From NCBI RefSeq assembly GCF_001513955.1, contig NZ_KQ948156.1:1-64000 (forward strand): DNA of 64,000 bases, in the 5' to 3' direction. The stretch comes from Streptomyces pseudovenezuelae. GTDB taxonomy: Bacteria > Actinomycetota > Actinomycetes > Streptomycetales > Streptomycetaceae. The notes beneath the pieces are model-generated. The model did no database searches and had not been told where the DNA came from. It saw nothing but the letters and a program-made list of their open reading frames with translations. The position numbers and the translations under genes were made by a program. Below are positions 16,799 to 25,860 of the stretch, in pieces; position 1 is the stretch's first letter; every line of letters starts with the position of its first letter.

Positions 16799-18001
16799 GT
16801 GCGTGAGAATGGTGCGATGGCCGCCGGTGACGTCGTGGAGCAACAGGACCAGCCCTGGAACCGGCAGCGGCTGCGCAGCACCAACGAGCGCCTGCTGCTG
16901 GAGCGGCTGCGCGCGGACGGCCCCACGTCCCGGGCCCAGCTCGCCCGGGGGACGGGCCTGTCCAAGCCGACCGTCTCCAGCGCCCTCGCCGCCCTGGAGT
17001 CGGCCGGACTGGTCCGCGAGGTGGGCACCCACGTACCCGAGCGGGGTCGGACGGCGGTGCTGTACGCGCCCGATCCGGCGGCCGGTCATGTGCTCGGCGT
17101 CGACATCGGCCGCAGCTGGCTGCGGGTGGCCGTGGCCGACCTGGACGGCACCGTCGTCGCCCGCTCCGACGTGCGCAACCAGGCCCGCAGCTCGGGAGCC
17201 ATGGCCGACCTGGTGGTGTCGACGGCCCGGCAGGTGGTCGCCGACTCGGGTGTGGCGCCGGTGGAGGTGGTGCACGCGGTGGTGGGCACGCCCGGTGTGT
17301 ACGACGAGGAGCACCGCCGGGTGCGGTACGCGATGCATCTGCCGGGCTGGGGGCGGGCCGGGCTCTTCGACCGGATGCGCGAGGAACTCGGTGTCCCGCT
17401 GGAGGTGCACAACGACGCCAATCTCGCGGCCCTCGGCGAGTACACGTACGGCGTCGGGGCGGGCAGCCGGCTGTTCGCGTACATCCTCATCGGTACCGGT
17501 CTGGGCATGGGCGTGGTGGCCGACGGGCGGTTGTTCACGGGTGCGCACGGTCTCGCCGGGGAGATCGGGTTCCTGCCGTGGCCGGGGCAGCAGAAGCCGG
17601 AGCGGCTGGAGGACGCGGTCTCGGGCGTGGCGGTGGTGGAGGCGGCGCGCCGGTTCGGCATGCGGGGACAGCTCACGGCGAAGTCCGTGTTCGACGCGGC
17701 CCGGCAGGGAGACGACGCGGCGGTCCGGGCGGTCCGGCTGGAGGGTGAGCGCATCGCCCACACGGTTGCCGTGGCGGCGGCCGTGCTCGACCCGGATCTC
17801 GTGGTCCTGGGCGGCGGGGTCGGGCACAGTGTGGACCTCCTGCTGAAGCCGGTGCGCGACAACCTCAGGGCCCTGACCCCGCTGCGTCCGAAGCTCGCTC
17901 CGAGCCGGCTGGGCGAGGACGCGGTACTGCTCGGAGCGGTGGCGACGGCCCTCGGGACCGCCCGGGAGGTCGTGTTCGAGCGCCGGTCGGCGGTGTCCTG
18001 A
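16799..18001 (+). CDS. ROK family transcriptional regulator (NagC/XylR type)
   Basis: A 400-aa protein with an N-terminal winged HTH (RAQLARGTGLSKPTVSSALAALESAGLV) and a C-terminal ROK sugar-kinase-like fold. The ATP/sugar motif DIGRSW and the ROK segment HNDANLAALGEYTYG are visible. The zinc motif of many ROK proteins (CxCGxxGC) is missing: at its place the sequence is GEIGFLPWPGQQKPERLEDAVSG. That pattern is common in actinobacterial ROK regulators that are not kinases. GTG 16799 is preceded by AGAGGGGG; an in-frame ATG at 16817 is the alternative. Confidence 0.88.
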   Translation: MRENGAMAAGDVVEQQDQPWNRQRLRSTNERLLLERLRADGPTSRAQLARGTGLSKPTVSSALAALESAGLVREVGTHVPERGRTAVLYAPDPAAGHVLGVDIGRSWLRVAVADLDGTVVARSDVRNQARSSGAMADLVVSTARQVVADSGVAPVEVVHAVVGTPGVYDEEHRRVRYAMHLPGWGRAGLFDRMREELGVPLEVHNDANLAALGEYTYGVGAGSRLFAYILIGTGLGMGVVADGRLFTGAHGLAGEIGFLPWPGQQKPERLEDAVSGVAVVEAARRFGMRGQLTAKSVFDAARQGDDAAVRAVRLEGERIAHTVAVAAAVLDPDLVVLGGGVGHSVDLLLKPVRDNLRALTPLRPKLAPSRLGEDAVLLGAVATALGTAREVVFERRSAVS

Positions 18002-18431
18002 GCGGTCCGGTTGCGGGCCGTTCTGATCGAGAGGCCGTACCGCGCCGTGCGGGGGTTCACGGTTGCGGCGGGGGCGCGGGGGGCCGGCGCACCACCCGGG
18101 TCGGAGCGACGAACGGCCGCCGGATGACGTCGAGTTCGCCGCTGCGCACCCCCAACACCCGTGCGGCCCAGGCAACTTTCCCCGGACGAGCGTGCTCGGC
18201 GAGGCGGGCTGAGGCCGAGCCGCCTGCCGGCGCCGCCGGTCCCGTCCTGACGGGATGCGCCGGCAGCCCTCCAGCCGTCAGCCGCCTCCGCTGGACAGCC
18301 CGGCGCAATCAGCCGCCCCCGCCGTCCCGTCCGTGTTCTGCCGCCCCATTGTGCTGAGCCAACGGCCCCCTTACTGTTCGACTTTGCCTGAGTCTGTTTG
18401 ATGCTGATCGCTCAGGCAGAGGGAGGCCGCA
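18002..18431. other. 430-bp gene-free stretch with two strong dyads
   Basis: I see no supportable gene. At 18224-18266 there is a two-part stem: CTGCCGGCG (18224-18232) with CGCCGGCAG (18258-18266), and inside it CCCGTC/GACGGG with a two-base loop. This may terminate the ROK transcript. At 18385-18418 TGCCTGAG and CTCAGGCA form an 8-bp inverted repeat with an 18-nt spacer, just before the Shine-Dalgarno of the GH35 gene, which may be an operator or leader hairpin. Confidence 0.55.
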
Positions 18432-21400
18432 GTGCGAGGCAATCGGACCGATGCAGAGACGGCGAGACCCGGTCGCCGTGGGTGGTGGAGGGCGGTCCTC
18501 GCGACGGCCGCGACCATCGCCCTGGCCGTGGGCATGACCGCGCCCGCCACGGCGCGGGAGGCGAGCGGGCAGGCATCCGCCGCCGCGCCGGCCGCCGACC
18601 GGCAGGCGCACACGGTGACTCTCGACGGCTATTCGTTCCTCGTCGACGGCAAGCGCACCTACCTCTGGTCCGGCGAGTTCCACTACTTCCGGCTCCCGAG
18701 CCCGGACCTGTGGCGGGACATCTTCCAGAAGATGAAGGCCGCCGGCTTCAACTCCACCTCCCTGTACTTCGACTGGGGATACCACTCGCCCAAGCCGGGC
18801 GTGTACGACTTCAGCGGCGTCCGCGACGTCGACAAGCTCCTCGACATGGCCGAGGAAGCCGGGCTCTACGTCATCGCGCGCCCCGCCCCGTACATCAACG
18901 CCGAGGTCGACAGCGGCGGCCTGCCCGGCTGGCTGACCACCAAGGCCGAGAACAACCGCAGCAACGACCCGCGGTTCCTCACGTACGCCGACGAGTGGCT
19001 GACCCAGATCGACCGGATCATCGCCCGGCACCAACTCACCAACGGCACCGGGTCGGTCATCGCCTACCAGGTCGAGAACGAGTACTACAACGGCTCCGCG
19101 GCGTCCCGCTCCTACATGCAGCACCTGGAGGACAAGGCCCGCGCCGACGGCATCACCGTGCCGCTCACCGGCAACAACAACGGCACCTTCAACTCCGGTG
19201 CCGGCGCCCTGGACGTGGACGGTCCGGACTCCTACCCGCAGGGCTTCGACTGCTCGAACCCCGCGAAGTGGAACGGCGTCCCCGACATCAGCTACGACCA
19301 CCCGGCCGGCAAGCCTTTGTACTCCCCGGAGTTCCAGGGCGGCGCCTTCGACCCCTGGGGCGGCCCGGGCTACGACAAGTGCGCCGAGCTGATCAACGAC
19401 CAGTTCGCGAACGTGTTCTACAAGCAGAACATCGCGGTCGGCGCGACGGCGCAGAGCTTCTACATGACGTACGGCGGCACCAACTGGGGCTGGCTGAGCA
19501 TGCCGCAGAACTACACGTCGTACGACTACGGGGCCGCGATCCGCGAGACCCGGCAGCTCGATCCGAAGTACGACGAGGACAAGCTGATCGGGTACTTCAC
19601 CCAGTCGGTGGCCCCGCTGACCAAGACCGACGCGATCAGGACCACGCCCCCGGACGATTCGGCGGTCGTCGACACGGCCCGGATGAACCCGGACACCAAG
19701 ACGCAGTTCCACGTGCTGCGGCACGGGAACTCCACCTCCACGGCGGTCGACAAGGCCCACATCTCCCTGGACTTCAACGCCCAGCCGGCCGCGGACACCA
19801 GCTACACCTGGGACGACCCCGACTCCGCGCTCCAGTACGCCGGTTCGTGGTCGCACGTCGCGGACACCAGCTATACGGGCGGCGACTACAAGCACACCGA
19901 GTCGTTCTCCAACAAGGCCGGTGACTCGCTCACCGTCCCCTTCGACGGCACCGCGATCCGCTGGATCGGCTCGAAGACGAACAACCACGGCAACGCCGAC
20001 GTCTACCTCGACGGCACCAAGGTCGCGACCGTCGACGACTCCGGCGGCGAGAGCCAGGCGGTGATCTTCCAGAAGACCGGTCTGGCTCCCGGGGCGCACA
20101 CGCTGAAGATCGTCGTCGTCGGCAACCACGGCTCGGGGTCCACCGACAACTACGTGGCCGTCGACGCCATCGACGTGCCGACCGGTAGCGCCGCCTCGGA
20201 ACCGACCTACCCGGTCGTGCCCCAGCAGCCGGGCACCGCGATCACGCTCGACGGACGCGACTCCCATGTGATCGTGGCGAACTACCGCCTCGGGGAAGCG
20301 CAGTTGCAGTACTCGACCTCCGAGCTCATGACCGGCGCGACCATCGGTGACCGGGACGTCGCCGTGCTCTACGGCGACCAGGACAGCGACGGCGAGACCG
20401 TCCTGCGCTACTCCTCGAAGCCCACGGTGACCACCAGCGGCGGCACCGCCACGACCACCTGGGACCCGGCCACCGGTGACCTGCGGCTGAACTACACCCA
20501 CAAGGGACTCGTCCGGATCAGCGTCAGCGGCGGCGGACAGCGCCCCCTGCTGCTGCTCGTGGGCGACAAGGCCACGGCGAAGACCTTCTGGCGCCAGGAC
20601 ACCGCGACCGGCCCGGTGCTGGTGCGCGGCACGCACCTGCTGCGGACGGCGACCAGCCGGGACGGCGGCCGGACCGTGGCGCTCACCGGCGACAACGCCG
20701 ACGACAAGAACATCGAGGTGTTCGCCGCCGCCGACCACGTCACCTGGAACGGCAAGGCCGTCAAGACCCGGACCACCGACACGGGAAGCCGCACCGGCAC
20801 GATCCCGGTGGCCGCCGCGGTGCACCTGCCGGCCCTGACGAACTGGAAGCACGCCGAGGAGTCCCCCGAAGCGACCCCCGGCTTCGACGACACCGGTTGG
20901 CAGGTGGCCGACAGGACCACGACCAACAGCGTCTCCGGCATCACCAAGCTGCCGGTGCTCTACGCGGACGACTACGGCTTCCACACCGGCAACACCTGGT
21001 ACCGCGGCCGCTTCCGCGCCACCGGCAAGGAGACCGGCATCCACCTGGTCTCGGACTCCGGCGGCGGTGCGCAGGCCTTCTCGGCCTGGCTCAACGGCAC
21101 CTTCCTCGGCAGTTCCACCACCGGCAGCGCCGACTTCACCTTCCCGGCCGGCTCGGTCGAGTCCCAGGGGGACAACGTCATCTCCGTGCTCACCGTGAAC
21201 ATGGGACATGAGGAGGACTACAACTCCACCAACGGCAACAAGACCGCCCGCGGCCTGACCAGCGCCTCCCTCGTCGGAGCCCCGCTGACCTCGGTCACCT
21301 GGCGCCTCCAGGGTGTACGCGGTGGCGAGGACCTCCAGGACACCGTGCGCGGCCCGCTCTCGACGGGCGGCCTGTACGGCGAGCGGGCGGGCTGGTCGCT

Positions 21401-22607
21401 GCCGGGCTACCCGGACGCCAAGTGGGACCGGGTAGCCCTGCCCACCACCGACACCCGCCCCGGGGTCTCGTGGTACCGGACCGACGCCGAGCTGGACCTG
21501 CCGAAGGGCCAGGACACCTCGCTCGGCCTGACCTTCACCGACGACCCGTCACGCAAGTACCGGGCCACGCTCTTCGTGAACGGCTGGCAGGTCGGCAACT
21601 ACGTCAACTACCTCGGCCCGCAGCACACCTTCCCCGTCCCCGACGGAATCCTGAACCCGAACGGCCACAACAGCATCGCCGTCGCGGTGTGGAACCTGGA
21701 CGGCAGCACCGGCGGCCTCGGCAAGGTCTCGCTCACCGGCTACGGCAGCTACACCTCCTCCCTGCGGGTAGCACAGAACGACAGCCCGCGCTACGACGCC
21801 CGGAAGTACGCGATGCCCAGGCGCCCGGGAGCGGAGGTCGCCCTGGAGGTGCCGGACACGGCCCAGCCGGGGGAGGCCTTCACGGCCCGGACGACCGTGC
21901 GGGTGCCGAAGGACGGGACGTCCGCGTCCCGGCTGACGGCCGCAATAGCCGCCCCCGAGGGCTGGAGCGTCAGCGCCACGAGCCCGCTGTCCCTCAAGAG
22001 CCTGAAGCCGGGCGGATCGGCCGCCTTCACCTGGAAGGTCCAGCCACCGGCGGGGGACCTGCCGTCCGCCTCGGCACTCACCACCACGGTGCGCTACGTA
22101 CAGAACGGACGGCAGGCCACCGGCTCCGACGAGCGCATCGTCGGCGGGATACCGCCCGCTCCACCGGCCGGGAAGACCGCGGTGAGCGACCTGCCGTTCC
22201 TGTCCTCCAGCAACGGATGGGGTCCCGTGGAGCGCGACAGCAGCGTCGGCGAGCAGGCGGCCGGGGACGGCCGGGCGATCACCATCGGCGGCGTGGGATA
22301 CGCCAGGGGCCTCGGCACCAACGCGCTCAGTGACGTCCAGCTCTATCTCGGCGGACGCTGCTCGCGGTTGACGGCGCAGGTGGGTGTCGACGACGAGACG
22401 AGCGGTGCGGGCACGGTGACGTTCTCCGTGATCGCCGACGGCAAGAACCTGGTGACCACGCCGACGATCGGCGGCAGACAGGCCGCCGTGCCCGTCGACG
22501 TCGACGTGAGCGGCGCCCAGGTGGTCGACCTCAAGGTCGGCGACGCCGGTGACGGCAACGGCAACGACCACGGCGACTGGGGGGTACCGACCCTGACGTG
22601 CGGCTGA
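18432..22607 (+). CDS. secreted multidomain beta-galactosidase, GH35
   Basis: A 1391-aa exported enzyme. Residues 1-42 are a signal peptide. The GH35 barrel (about 60-400) has acid/base QVENEY (E217) and nucleophile YSPEF (E300). Several beta-sandwich galactose-binding or jelly-roll domains follow (about 450-1060). Next is a NEW3/CARDB-like segment (about 1140-1220, ending in the GWSVSATSPLSLKSLKPGGS block) and a C-terminal NPCBM domain (about 1250-1391) with SNGWGPVERD. AGAGGGAGG precedes GTG 18432. It probably strips beta-galactosyl residues from plant galactans outside the cell and complements the GH127/GH39 genes. Confidence 0.9.
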   Translation: MRGNRTDAETARPGRRGWWRAVLATAATIALAVGMTAPATAREASGQASAAAPAADRQAHTVTLDGYSFLVDGKRTYLWSGEFHYFRLPSPDLWRDIFQKMKAAGFNSTSLYFDWGYHSPKPGVYDFSGVRDVDKLLDMAEEAGLYVIARPAPYINAEVDSGGLPGWLTTKAENNRSNDPRFLTYADEWLTQIDRIIARHQLTNGTGSVIAYQVENEYYNGSAASRSYMQHLEDKARADGITVPLTGNNNGTFNSGAGALDVDGPDSYPQGFDCSNPAKWNGVPDISYDHPAGKPLYSPEFQGGAFDPWGGPGYDKCAELINDQFANVFYKQNIAVGATAQSFYMTYGGTNWGWLSMPQNYTSYDYGAAIRETRQLDPKYDEDKLIGYFTQSVAPLTKTDAIRTTPPDDSAVVDTARMNPDTKTQFHVLRHGNSTSTAVDKAHISLDFNAQPAADTSYTWDDPDSALQYAGSWSHVADTSYTGGDYKHTESFSNKAGDSLTVPFDGTAIRWIGSKTNNHGNADVYLDGTKVATVDDSGGESQAVIFQKTGLAPGAHTLKIVVVGNHGSGSTDNYVAVDAIDVPTGSAASEPTYPVVPQQPGTAITLDGRDSHVIVANYRLGEAQLQYSTSELMTGATIGDRDVAVLYGDQDSDGETVLRYSSKPTVTTSGGTATTTWDPATGDLRLNYTHKGLVRISVSGGGQRPLLLLVGDKATAKTFWRQDTATGPVLVRGTHLLRTATSRDGGRTVALTGDNADDKNIEVFAAADHVTWNGKAVKTRTTDTGSRTGTIPVAAAVHLPALTNWKHAEESPEATPGFDDTGWQVADRTTTNSVSGITKLPVLYADDYGFHTGNTWYRGRFRATGKETGIHLVSDSGGGAQAFSAWLNGTFLGSSTTGSADFTFPAGSVESQGDNVISVLTVNMGHEEDYNSTNGNKTARGLTSASLVGAPLTSVTWRLQGVRGGEDLQDTVRGPLSTGGLYGERAGWSLPGYPDAKWDRVALPTTDTRPGVSWYRTDAELDLPKGQDTSLGLTFTDDPSRKYRATLFVNGWQVGNYVNYLGPQHTFPVPDGILNPNGHNSIAVAVWNLDGSTGGLGKVSLTGYGSYTSSLRVAQNDSPRYDARKYAMPRRPGAEVALEVPDTAQPGEAFTARTTVRVPKDGTSASRLTAAIAAPEGWSVSATSPLSLKSLKPGGSAAFTWKVQPPAGDLPSASALTTTVRYVQNGRQATGSDERIVGGIPPAPPAGKTAVSDLPFLSSSNGWGPVERDSSVGEQAAGDGRAITIGGVGYARGLGTNALSDVQLYLGGRCSRLTAQVGVDDETSGAGTVTFSVIADGKNLVTTPTIGGRQAAVPVDVDVSGAQVVDLKVGDAGDGNGNDHGDWGVPTLTCG

Positions 22608-22633
22608 CGGCCGTAGCGGCAGAGCGGGCACCG

Positions 22634-22675
22634 GCTTCTGGTCCTCATCCCCCGACAGGGACGGGGACCAGAAGC
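22634..22675. terminator. bidirectional terminator hairpin
   Basis: GCTTCTGGTCC (22634-22644) and GGACCAGAAGC (22665-22675) are perfect 11-bp complements, extended by an inner CCCC/GGGG pairing. It lies between the convergent GH35 and PPOX-fold genes. Confidence 0.75.
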
Positions 22676-22714
22676 ACGGGCCGGTGACCGGACCACGGGG
22701 CGGTCGCTCGCCGC

Positions 22715-23215
22715 TCAGGCCCGTTGCCGTTCCTCCCGCTGCCGGACCAGCTCCTCGACCGCGCTCGGCAGTGTCGTCTCGAAGTCGATCAGCTTCGCCC
22801 AGGTCGGCGTCACGACGATCCGGACCATCCCGTCGTGATAGAGCGACCGGACCTCCGCCTCCCACTCGACCCGCTGCTCGGGGGTCATCTCGTAGCTGCT
22901 GGTCGGCTGGAGGTACTCGTCCGGGATGTCGTCGACAGGGTCCAGCTCGGCCCGGCCCCGGATGAGCAGGATCCTCGGCGGGTGCACCTCGGTGTCGATC
23001 GTCAGGGCGACCGCCGGGTTCTCGCGCAGGGACGGCAGCTTGGGGGCGTTCTTCGTGGTGCACATGACGATCTCCGAGCCGTTCCAGACGAACGCGATCG
23101 GGACGTTGCGGGGCGTGCCGTCCTTGGCGACGTAGGCCAGGCGGGCCACGTCGCGCGCCAGCAGTTCCTGGCTGATCGGCCGGTTCAGAACCTCGGTGAT
23201 CTCGTTCGCTTGCAC
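22715..23215 (-). CDS. PPOX-class flavin/F420-dependent oxidoreductase
   Basis: A 166-aa split-barrel protein of the pyridoxamine-5'-phosphate-oxidase-like fold. The pattern LAYVAKDGTPRNVPIAFVWNGSEIVMCTTKNAPKLPSLRENPAVALTID covers strands 1-6 and the cofactor-binding loop. It begins with GTG after GGGAGGT. Actinobacterial members use FMN or F420; sequence alone does not choose here. It appears monocistronic. Confidence 0.82.
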   Translation of the reverse strand: MQANEITEVLNRPISQELLARDVARLAYVAKDGTPRNVPIAFVWNGSEIVMCTTKNAPKLPSLRENPAVALTIDTEVHPPRILLIRGRAELDPVDDIPDEYLQPTSSYEMTPEQRVEWEAEVRSLYHDGMVRIVVTPTWAKLIDFETTLPSAVEELVRQREERQRA

Positions 23216-23311
23216 GGTCGTACCTCCCGTAGTGGCTACTGACGCACCTGGGACGGAGTCAGTGCCACGTTCTCGACACCCGGACGTCGACGATCTTCTC
23301 GGGAGTTCTCT

Positions 23312-24943
23312 CTACGGCCCGTCCGGGCTCCAGCTCGGGCGGCGCCGCGGAGGTCCCGCGAGGATCAGCTGCTCGATGCCGGCGTACCGTTCGCGGGCGC
23401 GGCGGGCGCTGCGGCGTCCGCTCAGGACCGTGCCCAGCCAGCCGCAGGCGAAGCCCACCGGCACGGACACCAGGGCGGTCGTGGTGAAGGGGAACCAGTT
23501 CAGGTCGGCCTCCGGGAACGCCGACGCCGGTGAGCCGGAGACGAGCCGGGTGCCCGACATCAGGACCAGCACGGCGACCGAGCCGCCGATGAGCGTGCCG
23601 AGCAGTCCGGCCTTGCTGAAGCGCCGCCAGAACAGCGAATAGACCAGCGCCGGCGCGATGGCGGAGGCGCCCATGCAGAAGGAGAGGGTGGCCAGCGGCT
23701 GCAGGCTGCGGTGCTGGGCGAGGGCCGCAAGCAGCACCACGGGGAGGCCGACGATCAGCGCGCAGACCCGCGCCAGGGTCATCTCCCGCAGCGCGGGCAT
23801 GCCCTGGTTCCGGGAGGCGGTGACATCGTGCGCCAGTGAGTTGGCGCAGGCGAGCGTCATCCCGGCGACGGACGCCAGGAGGGTCAGGAAGATCGCCGTC
23901 GTGACGGTGCTGAACACCAGGCTCTCGGCGCGGGAGACCTCGGAGCCGAACACGGCCCGCGCACCCAGCAGGTAGGCGGTGCTGCCGTGCGGGTCGGCGG
24001 CCGTGATCTGCTCGCGGCCGACGAGTGCCGTGGCGCCGAGGGCGATGACGGTGATCACCAGCATGAACAGGGCGACCGAGGACACGGCCCAGGACATCGT
24101 GCGCCGTACCTGACGGGCGTTGCCCGCGGTGAACATCCGCATGGTGACGTGCGGCAGACACGCACCGCCGAGCACGATGGCGACCTGGGTGCTGATCATG
24201 TCCAGTCCGGGGTGCGGTCCGTCCGAGAACTGGAGGCCGTACTGGAGGAACGCCCGGCCGGTGCCGCTGCGCTGCGCCGCGGTGTCGACCAGCGTTCCCG
24301 GGTGCCAGCCGAAGGTGGCGAGGACGAGCACGGCGACGACGAGACCGGACCCGAGAAGCATCACGGTCTTGATGATCTGGATGAGCGCGGTCCCCCTCAT
24401 GCCGCCCAGGGCCGCGTAGCTGATCATCAGGACGCCCGCGCCGACGATGCAGCCGGTCTGCATGGCCCGGTCGGAGAAGCCCAGGATGAAGGCCAGCAGC
24501 TGGCCCACGCCCGCCAGTTGCACGATCATCATAGGGATCAGCGACAGCAGGGTCACCACGCATGCGGTGATGCGCACGGCCCTGCCAGGGACACGGCGGC
24601 TCAGGGCGTCACCCATGGTGAACCGGCCGGAGTTGTGCAGGGGTTCGGCGAGCAGGAACATCAGCAGCAGCAGGGACAGCAGCGTGCTCAGGGCCAGGAC
24701 CACTCCGTCGTAGCCGCACAGCGCGATGACTCCGCCGATGGTGAGCACGGTCGCGGCGGAGATGTAGTCGCCGGCGACCGCGAGGCCGTTGCGCAGCGGG
24801 GAGAGGGTCCGGTAGCCGGTGTAGAACTCCTCCAGGTCGTCGCGGTCGGGGCCGGTCAGTACGCACAGCAGGAGCGTGAGAGTGACGACACTGCAGAAGG
24901 CGACCAGGGACCAGGACTGCGCGGAGCCGCCGAGGTCGGTCAT
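23312..24943 (-). CDS. sodium:solute symporter (SSS family)
   Basis: A 543-aa transporter with 13 predicted helices. The family core is seen in EEFYTGYRTLSPLRNGLAVAGDYISAATVL and GGACLPHVTMRMFT. It resembles ActP/MctC-type monocarboxylate carriers. Its ATG overlaps the stop of the upstream DUF485 gene as ATGA, the same order as yjcH-actP in enterobacteria. Likely substrates are acetate, pyruvate or other short acids (inference from that pairing). Confidence 0.87.
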   Translation of the reverse strand: MTDLGGSAQSWSLVAFCSVVTLTLLLCVLTGPDRDDLEEFYTGYRTLSPLRNGLAVAGDYISAATVLTIGGVIALCGYDGVVLALSTLLSLLLLMFLLAEPLHNSGRFTMGDALSRRVPGRAVRITACVVTLLSLIPMMIVQLAGVGQLLAFILGFSDRAMQTGCIVGAGVLMISYAALGGMRGTALIQIIKTVMLLGSGLVVAVLVLATFGWHPGTLVDTAAQRSGTGRAFLQYGLQFSDGPHPGLDMISTQVAIVLGGACLPHVTMRMFTAGNARQVRRTMSWAVSSVALFMLVITVIALGATALVGREQITAADPHGSTAYLLGARAVFGSEVSRAESLVFSTVTTAIFLTLLASVAGMTLACANSLAHDVTASRNQGMPALREMTLARVCALIVGLPVVLLAALAQHRSLQPLATLSFCMGASAIAPALVYSLFWRRFSKAGLLGTLIGGSVAVLVLMSGTRLVSGSPASAFPEADLNWFPFTTTALVSVPVGFACGWLGTVLSGRRSARRARERYAGIEQLILAGPPRRRPSWSPDGP

Positions 24944-25383
24944 GCCTGTGCCCGCCCGTCGCCGTCGGCGGGGCGCGCGTACCGGCTGACCCGGCGGGCC
25001 AGGGGATCGACGAACCGCCGTGCCGAGTACTCGAACAGCAGGACGGCCAGCCAGGTGACGGGGATCTGTGCGACGGCGAGCAGCAGGCCGGTGGGGAGTC
25101 CGCCGAGGGCCGGGCGGGCCATGAAGGCGGGGGCCCGGACGGTGAGGGTGAGGAAGACGGCGAAGTAGCCGAGGGCCACGAGGGTGGCGACCCGTCGCTG
25201 CCACCGGCAGGCGCGGCGCAGGAGGCGCAGGGCGCGGTGGTAGCTGGACCAGGAACGCTGACGGGTCCCGCTGCCCGGGCGCTCTCGGGCCGGCGCGAGG
25301 GGCGCCGGCCGGTGTGCGGTGGGGGAGGGGACCCGTCCGTGGTGCCGGTGCGGCAGGGATAATTCCGAGCGGTCGTAGGACAT
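24940..25383 (-). CDS. DUF485 small membrane protein, symporter partner
   Basis: A 147-aa protein with a 55-residue basic Pro/Arg-rich N-terminus and two membrane helices (about 67-85 and 97-118) in the DUF485 pattern. AGGAG lies 8 nt before ATG 25383. It is coupled to the downstream SSS gene by ATGA. Codon 8 is TTA (genomic TAA at 25360-25362), the codon that requires the bldA tRNA in Streptomyces. Translation of this protein, and by coupling of the symporter, could therefore depend on development. Confidence 0.82.
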   Translation of the reverse strand: MSYDRSELSLPHRHHGRVPSPTAHRPAPLAPARERPGSGTRQRSWSSYHRALRLLRRACRWQRRVATLVALGYFAVFLTLTVRAPAFMARPALGGLPTGLLLAVAQIPVTWLAVLLFEYSARRFVDPLARRVSRYARPADGDGRAQA

Positions 25384-25840
25384 CCCAAAGCTCCTAGCGC
25401 GGTGGGCCCGGCGTCACGGACCGCGGGAAGGTGGGGGAGGCGGAGGCGGTTCGGGTCACCGCACGGTATGCGGGAGTCCGGGCAGGAGATGGGTGTTCCG
25501 TTGAACTTTCCGGTGGACGGCCCGAATGCGGGGCCGCCTCGACCGGTTCCCGTGGTGAGGGTGTGACGGAAGGGACGACAGACATCCCCTGTGATCCCAT
25601 CCCTTCCGAATCGCTCGTCCGTACGTCGTACACCAGTCCCAGTCGGCATGGTCTGCTCCGACGGAAGCGGACCGGGCGGCAGGGTGACGAGCGGTACGTC
25701 GAATGGGGCAGTGGAGTGCCGTCCATCGAGGCGGTGGTACTGCTGTCATATGCCTGGCGGGTATCGCGCTGCCCGAACGTGCCCCGGTGCGCGATCAGGC
25801 GCACTTCACGTCAACGCGCTCCACGTCGACGCCCTTCTGG
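25384..25840. other. 457-bp gene-free region with an inverted repeat and a 15-bp tandem repeat
   Basis: No frame here looks coding. CGGAAGGGA (25567-25575) and TCCCTTCCG (25600-25608) form a perfect 9-bp inverted repeat that may be part of the DUF485 promoter region. The right end is occupied by the tandem repeat 25801-25860. Confidence 0.45.
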
Positions 25841-25860
25841 TCAACGCGCTTCGCGTCGGC
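25801..25860. repeat. tandem repeat, 4 x 15 bp
   Basis: Four consecutive 15-bp units fill the interval exactly: GCACTTCACGTCAAC, GCGCTCCACGTCGAC, GCCCTTCTGGTCAAC and GCGCTTCGCGTCGGC. The consensus is GCGCTTCACGTCAAC. The last units run into the 3' end of the DUF308-like gene, whose stop at 25841 falls in unit 3. Confidence 0.7.

Noticed and set aside
18057..18357. Short open frames between the ROK and GH35 genes
   Set aside because: Pro/Arg/Ala-rich in every frame, with no start signal; the region is better explained by dyads.
18309..21209. A 966-codon open frame antisense to the GH35 gene
   Set aside because: Gly/Val/Arg-rich shadow of the true gene; no domain, no ribosome-binding site.
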